A DNA stretch of 7,424 nucleotides from Gammaproteobacteria bacterium. GTDB lineage: Bacteria > Pseudomonadota > Gammaproteobacteria > Natronospirales > REEB76. This document shows, piece by piece, positions 1 through 6,716 of this stretch. The position numbers were made by a program, and so were the translations under genes. How positions within the stretch are numbered: the stretch's first letter is position 1; each line of letters opens with the position of its first letter. The stretch spans positions 1 to 7,424 of the forward strand of contig JAGWNO010000101.1 of the NCBI GenBank assembly GCA_028871235.1. The letters are read 5' to 3'. Under the pieces are notes generated by a model. The model was not told the DNA's origin, did no database searches, and saw nothing but the letters and a program-made list of their open reading frames with translations.

Positions 1-188
1 ATGAAAGCTACCTGGACGACGTGGAAGTGAAGAAGGTGGTGGTATTCGAGGCCGCCATGCACAGCTACTTCCAGGCCCATTTTGTGGCGCTGCGCGACCG
101 GATCAACGCCAGCGGCGATTACAACGCCGAGATCGAGCAGGGATTGAAGAAAGCGGTCGAGGAATTCAAGAAGACCCAGGCGTGGTGA
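1..188 (+). CDS. atpA: ATP synthase F1 subunit alpha, C-terminal end (partial)
   Basis: This is the 3' end of the gene for the alpha subunit of the F1 head of the membrane ATP synthase, the non-catalytic nucleotide-binding subunit that alternates with beta in the hexamer. The reading frame enters at base 3 and gives 61 residues before TGA at 186-188. Visible pieces are a helical stretch with KKVVVFEAAMHSYF and the terminal EEFKKTQAW, which matches the way gammaproteobacterial alpha chains end (E. coli, from memory, ends in FKATQSW). Nothing looks broken; the gene is cut only by the window edge. The next gene, atpG, follows after 53 bases that hold a heptamer repeat. The identity rests on the C-terminal match plus the atpG-atpD-atpC order downstream. 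Confidence 0.93.
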   Translation, partial: ESYLDDVEVKKVVVFEAAMHSYFQAHFVALRDRINASGDYNAEIEQGLKKAVEEFKKTQAW

Positions 189-202
189 TTACATGATTCC
201 GC

Positions 203-230
203 GCAGCACCCGGCACCCAGCACGCAGCAC
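203..230 (+). repeat. Heptamer repeat copy A, single arm (atpA-atpG gap)
   Basis: Four consecutive 7-base units fill this stretch: GCAGCAC, CCGGCAC, CCAGCAC and GCAGCAC, consensus NCRGCAC. They begin 14 bases after the atpA stop codon and end 11 bases before the atpG start. The units have the same register and sequence as the right arms of the two-armed copies at 1109-1180 and 4502-4580. No clear GTGCTGN left arm is present here, so this is either a half element or one whose left arm has decayed. Confidence 0.75.
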
Positions 231-241
231 CAGGTATTGAC

Positions 242-1102
242 ATGGCAAGCGCAAAGGAAATCCGGACGCAGATCAAGAGCATCCGGAGCACCCAGAAAAT
301 CACCAAGGCCATGGAAATGGTCGCGGCCAGCAAGATGCGCAAGGTGCAGATGCGCATGGCGGCGTCGCGCCCGTATGCCGAGAAGATGCGTCAGGTGATC
401 GGGCATCTGACCAAGGCCAATCCGGAATACCGCCACCCGTTCATGCTGGAACGCGAGGCAAAGCGCGTGGGCTTCATCGTGATTGCCACCGACCGCGGCC
501 TGTGCGGCGGACTGAATGTGAACCTGTTCAAGACCGCACTCATGGCGCTGCGCGAGTGGCGTACCAGGAACGTGGATGCGGATTTCTGCCTGCTGGGCAA
601 CAAGGCGGTGTCATTCTTCCGCCGCGTCGGCGGCCGGGTGCTGGCGCAGGCGACGCACCTGGGTGATGCGCCGCACGTGGAAAACCTGATTGGAACCGTG
701 AAAGTCATGCTGGATGCCTACCGCTCCGGTGACGTGGACCGCGTATTTCTGGTGAACAACGTGTTCGTTAACACCATGAGCCAGAAGTCCACGGTGAGCC
801 AGTTACTGCCGGTGCAGGGTGTCGAGGACCGGGAGCTCCAGGAGCACTGGGATTACATCTATGAGCCGGAAGCGCGCGAACTTCTGGACAGCGTGCTGAC
901 GCGCTACGTGGAATCCCAGGTCTATCAGGGTGCGGTGGAGAATGTGGCCTGTGAGCAGGCGGCGCGCATGGTGGCCATGAAGTCGGCGTCCGATAATGCC
1001 GGCGAACTTATCAGTTCGCTGCAACTGGTTTACAACAAGGCCCGCCAGGCGGCCATTACCAAGGAGCTGGCGGAAATCGTCGGCGGCGCGGCGGCGGTGT
1101 AG
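242..1102 (+). CDS. atpG: ATP synthase F1 subunit gamma
   Basis: This gene encodes the central rotor shaft of F1-ATPase, the coiled coil that turns inside the alpha3beta3 head and couples proton flow through F0 to ATP synthesis. The product is 286 residues, against about 287 in E. coli. The N-terminal helix reads KEIRTQIKSIRSTQKITKAM and the C-terminal helix contains LQLVYNKARQAAITKELAEI; together these form the shaft. The family motif DRGLCGGLN lies at about residues 84-92. The ATG at 242 is chosen because the protein then starts at the usual family N terminus; the ribosome binding site is weak (AGG at 232-234). It lies in the atp operon between atpA and atpD, with a repeat element in the gap on each side. 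No truncation or frameshift is seen. Confidence 0.97.
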   Translation: MASAKEIRTQIKSIRSTQKITKAMEMVAASKMRKVQMRMAASRPYAEKMRQVIGHLTKANPEYRHPFMLEREAKRVGFIVIATDRGLCGGLNVNLFKTALMALREWRTRNVDADFCLLGNKAVSFFRRVGGRVLAQATHLGDAPHVENLIGTVKVMLDAYRSGDVDRVFLVNNVFVNTMSQKSTVSQLLPVQGVEDRELQEHWDYIYEPEARELLDSVLTRYVESQVYQGAVENVACEQAARMVAMKSASDNAGELISSLQLVYNKARQAAITKELAEIVGGAAAV

Positions 1103-1108
1103 AAAACC

Positions 1109-1180
1109 GTACTGGGTGCTGCGTACTGTGTGCCGTGTTAAATGATTTTTACGCAGCGCTCAGCACGCAGAACGCAGCAC
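1109..1180 (+). repeat. Heptamer repeat copy B, two-armed (atpG-atpD gap)
   Basis: The left arm (1109-1138) reads as heptamers GTACTGG, GTGCTGC, GTACTGT, GTGCCGT. The right arm (1151-1180) reads ACGCAGC, GCTCAGC, ACGCAGA, ACGCAGC plus AC. Aligned as a stem, 22 of 30 positions are Watson-Crick pairs and two more are G-U pairs. The 12-base centre is AT-rich and contains GATTTTT (1144-1150). The element starts 6 bases after the atpG stop and ends 30 bases before the atpD start. The T run lies in the loop rather than after the stem, so this is not a standard intrinsic terminator, and a terminator inside the atp operon would be unexpected. Confidence 0.82.
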
Positions 1181-1210
1181 TACAAAATGTTTTGCATTGA
1201 GGATTGATAC

Positions 1211-2608
1211 ATGAGTTCCGGAAAAATAGTTCAAGTCATCGGCGCGGTGGTGGACGTGGAATTCCCGCGCGACGCCATTCCCGAGGTGTACGACGCGCTC
1301 AAGCTGGAAAGCGGCGGCCTGATGCTGGAGGTGCAGCAGCAGTTGGGCGACGGCGTGGTACGCACCATCGCCATGGGCTCCTCGGAGGGCCTGAAGCGCG
1401 GCCTTGAGGTCAGCAACACCGGTGCGCCCATTGCGGTGCCGGTGGGCAAGGGTACCCTGGGACGCATCATGAACGTGCTGGGCGAGCCGGTGGACGAAGC
1501 CGGTCCGGTGAAAACCGCCGAGCACTGGTCCATCCATCGCAAGGCGCCGAGCTACGAGGAACAGTCCGGCTCCACCGATCTGCTGGAAACCGGCATCAAG
1601 GTGATTGACCTGCTGTGTCCGTTCGCCAAGGGCGGCAAGGTGGGGCTGTTCGGCGGCGCCGGCGTGGGCAAGACCGTGAACATGCTGGAACTCATCAACA
1701 ACATCGCCAAGGAGCACTCCGGCCTGTCGGTGTTTGCGGGCGTGGGCGAACGCACCCGCGAGGGCAACGATTTCTATCACGAAATGGCGGAATCCGGCGT
1801 CATCAACCTCAAGAACCTGAACGATTCCAAGGTAGCGATGGTGTACGGCCAGATGAATGAGCCGCCGGGCAACCGCCTGCGTGTGGCGCTCACCGGCCTC
1901 ACCATGGCGGAGTATTTCCGCGATGAAGGCCGCGATATCCTGTTCTTCGTGGACAACATCTACCGCTACACACTCGCTGGCACGGAAGTCTCCGCGCTCC
2001 TGGGCCGCATGCCCTCGGCGGTGGGTTACCAGCCGACGCTCGCCGAGGAAATGGGCGTGCTGCAGGAACGCATCACCTCCACCAAGAAGGGCTCCATCAC
2101 CTCGGTGCAGGCGGTGTACGTGCCGGCGGATGACTTGACCGATCCCTCGCCGGCCACTACTTTCGCGCATCTGGACGCCACCGTGGTGTTGTCGCGCGAC
2201 ATCGCTTCGCTGGGCATTTACCCGGCGGTGGACCCGCTGGATTCCACCTCGCGGCAACTGGATCCCAACGTCATCGGCCAGGAACACTACGACACGGCGC
2301 GCGGCGTGCAGGCGGTCTTGCAGCGCTACAAGGAACTCAAGGACATCATCGCCATTCTCGGCATGGACGAGCTGTCGGAAGAGGACAAGCTGGTGGTGCA
2401 GCGCGCCCGCAAGATCCAGCGCTTCCTGTCGCAGCCGTTCCACGTGGCCGAGGTGTTCACCGGCTCGCCCGGCAAATACGTGCCGCTCAAGGAAACCATC
2501 CGCGGCTTCAAGGGTATCGTCAACGGCGAATATGACAACCTGCCGGAACAGGCCTTCTATATGGTGGGCGCCATTGACGAAGCGGTGGCGAAAGCCAAGA
2601 CTCTGTAA
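1211..2608 (+). CDS. atpD: ATP synthase F1 subunit beta
   Basis: This is the catalytic subunit of F1, which makes ATP from ADP and phosphate at three sites per complex on the cytoplasmic side of the membrane. The product is 465 residues. It shows an N-terminal beta-barrel start (GKIVQVIGAVVDVEF), the Walker A P-loop GGAGVGKT at residues 148-155, the catalytic glutamate E180 in GERTREGNDF, the Walker B region FVDNIYRYTLAGTEVS, and DELSEED at 386-392, the lever that touches gamma. The variant YRYTLAGTE is the gammaproteobacterial form. GAGGA at 1199-1203 sits 7 bases before the ATG and supports this start. The 108-base gap upstream is longer than the E. coli gap as I recall it and holds a two-armed repeat. 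All key residues are present. Confidence 0.98.
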   Translation: MSSGKIVQVIGAVVDVEFPRDAIPEVYDALKLESGGLMLEVQQQLGDGVVRTIAMGSSEGLKRGLEVSNTGAPIAVPVGKGTLGRIMNVLGEPVDEAGPVKTAEHWSIHRKAPSYEEQSGSTDLLETGIKVIDLLCPFAKGGKVGLFGGAGVGKTVNMLELINNIAKEHSGLSVFAGVGERTREGNDFYHEMAESGVINLKNLNDSKVAMVYGQMNEPPGNRLRVALTGLTMAEYFRDEGRDILFFVDNIYRYTLAGTEVSALLGRMPSAVGYQPTLAEEMGVLQERITSTKKGSITSVQAVYVPADDLTDPSPATTFAHLDATVVLSRDIASLGIYPAVDPLDSTSRQLDPNVIGQEHYDTARGVQAVLQRYKELKDIIAILGMDELSEEDKLVVQRARKIQRFLSQPFHVAEVFTGSPGKYVPLKETIRGFKGIVNGEYDNLPEQAFYMVGAIDEAVAKAKTL

Positions 2609-2629
2609 CCGGGACGGATACACGGATCT

Positions 2630-3058
2630 ATGCCCATGACCTTTCACGTGGATGTGGTGAGCGCCGAGCAGGAGATTTTCTCCGGCACCGCGGAGATGGT
2701 GTTCGCGCCGGCGGAGATGGGCGAGCTGGGCATCACGCCGCGGCATGCGCCGCTGCTCACGCGGCTCAAGCCCGGCAGCGTGCGCGTCCGGACCGGAGCC
2801 GGTGAGGAAGCGGTGTTCTACGTTTCCGGCGGGATTCTTGAAATCCAGCCGCACCGCGTGACGGTGCTTTCCGACACCGCGCTGCGCGCCCGCGACATCG
2901 ACGAGGCCGCGGCCCTGAAGGCCAAGCGTCATGCCGAGGAAGCGCTCGCCAACCGGAGCGCCGAGGTGGACATGGTGCGCGCCCAGGCGGAACTGGTGGA
3001 AGCGCTCGCCCGCCTGCGCACCCTCGAGCATATCCGCAAAAAGCTCGGCGGGCATTGA
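2630..3058 (+). CDS. atpC: ATP synthase F1 subunit epsilon
   Basis: This gene encodes the small rotor-foot subunit that joins gamma to the c-ring and can inhibit ATP hydrolysis through its C-terminal helices. The product is 142 residues, against 139 in E. coli as I recall it. The N-terminal beta-sandwich shows FHVDVVSAEQEIFSG, GELGITPRHAPLL and YVSGGILEIQP. The C-terminal part, from about residue 88, is a helical hairpin rich in Ala, Glu, Arg and Lys. The ATG at 2630 gives MPMTFH, matching MAMTYH of the E. coli protein; ATG 2636 is possible. The ribosome binding site is weak. It follows atpD by only 21 bases, so it is almost certainly cotranscribed and is probably the last gene of the atp operon. 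Confidence 0.96.
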   Translation: MPMTFHVDVVSAEQEIFSGTAEMVFAPAEMGELGITPRHAPLLTRLKPGSVRVRTGAGEEAVFYVSGGILEIQPHRVTVLSDTALRARDIDEAAALKAKRHAEEALANRSAEVDMVRAQAELVEALARLRTLEHIRKKLGGH

Positions 3059-3067
3059 CACGCCCGC

Positions 3068-3087
3068 GACCGGACAGGACCGGTTTT
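3068..3087 (+). terminator. Weak candidate terminator after atpC
   Basis: ACCGG at 3069-3073 and CCGGT at 3080-3084 form a 5-bp stem around a 6-base loop, extendable by one G-U pair, and the T run continues to 3087. The position, 11 bases after the atpC stop, fits the end of the atp operon. The stem is short and the T run is only four bases, so partial read-through into glmU would be expected even if it acts. Confidence 0.28.
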
Positions 3088-3137
3088 CGGCTATCATGCC
3101 TGACCGAAAGCCCTTGCCGACAGGGATTCAACCGGCC

Positions 3138-4502
3138 ATGCCGTTAAGCGTCGTCATCCTGGCCGCCGGCCAGGGCCAGCGGATGCATTCCGATCTGCCC
3201 AAGGTGCTGCAGCCGCTGGGCGGCAAGACGCTGCTTGAACATGTGCTGCATACCGCGGCGACCCTCAAACCCTCCGCGATCCACGTGGTGTATGGCCACG
3301 GCGGCGACCAGGTGCCCGCCGCACTCAGACAGCCGCAGGTGCAGTGGGTGCTGCAGGCGGAGCAGCTGGGCACCGGTCATGCGCTCATGCAGGCCCTGCC
3401 CGCCATCCCCGACGATCACACCGTGCTGGTGCTGTACGGCGATGTACCGCTGGTGCGTGCCGGGACCTTGCGGAAGCTCGTTGATTCCGCACTGCGCGGC
3501 GAACTGGCGGTGCTCACCGCCCGGGTCGCGGAGCCCGCGGGTTACGGCCGTATGTTGCGTGATGCCGAGGGCCAGGTGCAGCGTATCGTGGAGCACAAGG
3601 ATGCCAGCGCGGAACAGCGCGGCATCAACGAGATCAATACCGGCCTGATGGCCTGCGGGGCGGGGTTGCTGCGCGGCTGGCTCGCGCAGCTGCGTAACCA
3701 CAATGCCCAGAAGGAGTATTACCTCACCGACGTCATCGCCATGGCGGCGGCGGAAGGCGTGCTGGTGGACGGCGTAGTAGCGGCGGAGGAAAGCGAAGTG
3801 GCCGGTATCAACGACCGTGAACAACTGGCTGCCGCCGAAACGGCGCTCAGGCAGCGCCTTGCGGAAGAGCTCATGCAGCGGGGCGTGATGTTGCGGGACC
3901 CGGCGCGCATTGACGTGCGCGGCGAGCTGAGCTGCGGCCGCGATGTGTGCATCGACATCAACTGCGTGTTCGAGGGCGAGGTGAAACTCGGCCACCGGGT
4001 GCGCATCGGCCCCAACGCGGTCATCCGCGATTGCGAGATCGGCGACGACACCGAGGTGTTCGCCCACAGCGTGCTGGAGGGCGCCAGCATCGGTGCGCGG
4101 GTGCGGATAGGGCCGTTCGCGCGCATCCGGCCGCAGAGCCAGCTTGCCGACGAGGTGCACATCGGCAATTTCGTGGAAGTGAAAAAGAGCAAGCTCGGCC
4201 GCAACAGCAAGGCCAATCACCTGGCCTATTTGGGCGACGCGGAAATCGGCAGCGAGGTGAACGTGGGTGCGGGCACCATCACCTGCAACTATGACGGCGT
4301 GAACAAGCACCGCACCGTTATCGGCGACGGTGCTTTTATCGGCTCCAACACCGCGCTGGTGGCACCGGTCACCGTGGGCCCGGGCGCCACTATCGGCGCC
4401 GGTTCGGTGATTACCCGGGACGCGCCGGCGGGACAGCTGTCCATCGCACGCGCGCGGCAGGAAACGGTGCCAGGCTGGAAGCGACCCCGGAAAAAGACCT
4501 AG
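3138..4502 (+). CDS. glmU: Bifunctional GlcNAc-1-P uridyltransferase / GlcN-1-P acetyltransferase
   Basis: GlmU acetylates glucosamine-1-phosphate using acetyl-CoA and then joins the product to UTP, giving UDP-GlcNAc for peptidoglycan and lipopolysaccharide. The product is 454 residues, against 456 in E. coli. The N-terminal pyrophosphorylase domain starts SVVILAAGQGQRM, with R15 and K22 at the catalytic arginine and lysine positions; YGDVPL (D102) and N225 in AGINDREQ match the metal ligands. The C-terminal left-handed beta-helix (from about 230) has hexapeptide repeats and the catalytic H361 in KANHLAYLGDAEIG. The usual GTRM is GQRM here, a position I believe varies in the family. ATG 3138 is chosen for alignment with the family, with AGGGA at 3122-3126; ATG 3096 is in frame and would add 14 residues. 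TATCAT at 3092-3097 could be a -10 box for a separate promoter, but no good -35 is seen. Confidence 0.97.
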   Translation: MPLSVVILAAGQGQRMHSDLPKVLQPLGGKTLLEHVLHTAATLKPSAIHVVYGHGGDQVPAALRQPQVQWVLQAEQLGTGHALMQALPAIPDDHTVLVLYGDVPLVRAGTLRKLVDSALRGELAVLTARVAEPAGYGRMLRDAEGQVQRIVEHKDASAEQRGINEINTGLMACGAGLLRGWLAQLRNHNAQKEYYLTDVIAMAAAEGVLVDGVVAAEESEVAGINDREQLAAAETALRQRLAEELMQRGVMLRDPARIDVRGELSCGRDVCIDINCVFEGEVKLGHRVRIGPNAVIRDCEIGDDTEVFAHSVLEGASIGARVRIGPFARIRPQSQLADEVHIGNFVEVKKSKLGRNSKANHLAYLGDAEIGSEVNVGAGTITCNYDGVNKHRTVIGDGAFIGSNTALVAPVTVGPGATIGAGSVITRDAPAGQLSIARARQETVPGWKRPRKKT

Positions 4503-4580
4503 TGCTGCGTACCGAGTACTGCGTGCTGCGTGAAGATGAGGGTGGATTTTTTAAAGCACTCAGCACGCAGAACGCGGCAC
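4502..4580 (+). repeat. Heptamer repeat copy C, two-armed (glmU-glmS gap)
   Basis: The left arm (4502-4531) reads GTGCTGC, GTACCGA, GTACTGC, GTGCTGC plus GT and begins on the last base of the glmU stop codon. The right arm (4556-4580) is 25 bases long and differs from the matching 25 bases of copy B (1156-1180) at only two positions. The AT-rich centre of about 24 bases contains GATTTTTT (4545-4552), also shared with copy B. In E. coli the glmU-glmS junction is an RNA-processing and regulatory region; whether this element has such a role here is unknown. Confidence 0.82.
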
Positions 4581-4588
4581 CGGGAACT

Positions 4589-4617
4589 TTGCAAGAATAG
4601 CCGGCGTGTCGGATAAG
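4589..4617 (+). promoter_or_regulatory. Weak candidate sigma-70 promoter for glmS
   Basis: TTGCAA at 4589-4594 (4 of 6 matches to TTGACA) is followed after exactly 17 bases by GATAAG at 4612-4617 (4 of 6 matches to TATAAT). Transcription would start about 25 bases before the glmS ATG. It lies just right of repeat copy C. Matches this weak arise by chance, so this is only a lead. Confidence 0.25.
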
Positions 4618-4634
4618 AAAGTGCGTTAATTTGC

Positions 4635-4640
4635 AGAGGA
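4635..4640 (+). promoter_or_regulatory. glmS ribosome binding site
   Basis: AGAGGA lies 7 bases before ATG 4648. It selects this start over the in-frame TTG at 4642, which would be too close and would put Ile-Met in front of the cysteine that must become the N-terminal nucleophile. Confidence 0.75.
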
Positions 4641-4647
4641 TTTGATC

Positions 4648-6474
<1,827 letters not shown>

Positions 6475-6495
6475 ACCTCCCTGCCGGGTTTCTGT

Positions 6496-6533
6496 TGTGG
6501 TGTGAGAATAAAGATTGACACCCGGGAATAAAG
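6496..6533 (+). mobile_element. Candidate Tn7-like transposon right end
   Basis: TGTGGTGTGAGAATAAAG (6496-6513) matches the tip of Tn7R, recalled as TGTGGGCGGACAATAAAG, at 14 of 18 positions, including the terminal TGT and the AATAAAG core of the first TnsB site. GAATAAAG recurs at 6526-6533, exactly 20 bases after 6506-6513, which equals the spacing of the packed TnsB sites in Tn7R. Tn7 places its right end next to glmS, as here. The exact boundary is open: TGT also occurs at 6493 and 6501, and 6501 would give the more usual distance from the glmS stop (26 bases against 21). The second halves of the TnsB sites do not match, and no third or fourth site is clear. The far end and any tns genes are outside the window. 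Confidence 0.45.
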
Positions 6534-6558
6534 CACTGCGGCCGAAGACAGCGGGGGT

Positions 6559-6583
6559 AAAAGGGTAGCGTCCTCTTTTTCTT
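6559..6583 (+). terminator. Weak candidate terminator downstream of glmS
   Basis: AAAAGGG (6559-6565) can pair with CC-T-CTTTT (6572-6579) with one bulged T and a 6-base loop, and the T-rich run goes on to 6583. The A tract, hairpin and T tract are in the right order for an intrinsic terminator, but the stem has only three G-C pairs. If the Tn7-like boundary is right, this hairpin belongs to the inserted DNA and not to the native glmS unit. Confidence 0.28.
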
Positions 6584-6612
6584 CTGTGGCAGCTCAGCTC
6601 GAGCAACTGCGA

Positions 6613-6661
6613 ACGGATGGATCCGCAGCTAATGACGGTACGTAGCTGTCTATGCATCCGT
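6613..6661. repeat. Nested inverted repeat between glmS and the methyltransferase gene
   Basis: ACGGATG (6613-6619) is the exact reverse complement of CATCCGT (6655-6661). Inside it, CAGCTA (6626-6631) is the reverse complement of TAGCTG (6643-6648). The two stems are separated by 6 bases on each side, so they stack symmetrically around an 11-base loop (6632-6642). A second small palindrome, CGGATggATCCG (6614-6625), overlaps the left outer arm and offers a competing fold. The element ends 55 bases before the methyltransferase ATG. It could be a regulator-binding site, a structured leader or a recombination site; the sequence does not decide. Confidence 0.55.
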
Positions 6662-6716
6662 GACGAATTGGAGCATTATTCACTGTTGAAGTAAGCGAAT
6701 TAATGTGGGAACTAGA

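Noticed and set aside
203..230. Heptamer units as a CRISPR array
   Set aside because: Units of 7 bases are contiguous with no spacers; this is a degenerate tandem repeat.
1183..1194. CAAAATGTTTTG palindrome before atpD
   Set aside because: A 5-bp A/T stem with a 2-base loop is too weak and too common in AT-rich leaders to call a feature.
1160..3097. A very long open frame on the minus strand (645 codons) across atpD and atpC
   Set aside because: It is antisense to two certain genes, its protein is rich in His, Arg and Ala with no recognisable motif, and such frames are common opposite GC-rich genes.
2931..3137. Extension of GlmU upstream to ATG 2931
   Set aside because: It would overlap atpC by 128 bases and add about 69 residues unlike the family; GlmU proteins begin close to SVVILAAG.
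4642..4647. TTG 4642 as the glmS start
   Set aside because: The catalytic cysteine must be the residue right after the initiator Met, which requires ATG 4648; AGAGGA is also correctly spaced only for 4648.
4503..4647. A glmS ribozyme in the 145-base glmS leader
   Set aside because: The ribozyme is known mainly from Firmicutes, and the leader here is largely occupied by repeat copy C; no ribozyme core could be recognised by eye.
6515..6520. Perfect TTGACA as a -35 box for the downstream gene
   Set aside because: No -10-like sequence lies 16-18 bases downstream (the region is GC-rich), and the hexamer falls inside the candidate transposon end.
6484..6525. CCGGGT/ACCCGG inverted repeat spanning the glmS end region
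   Set aside because: The arms are only 6 bp and 30 bases apart with no T run after them, so neither a terminator nor a transposon inverted repeat is supported.
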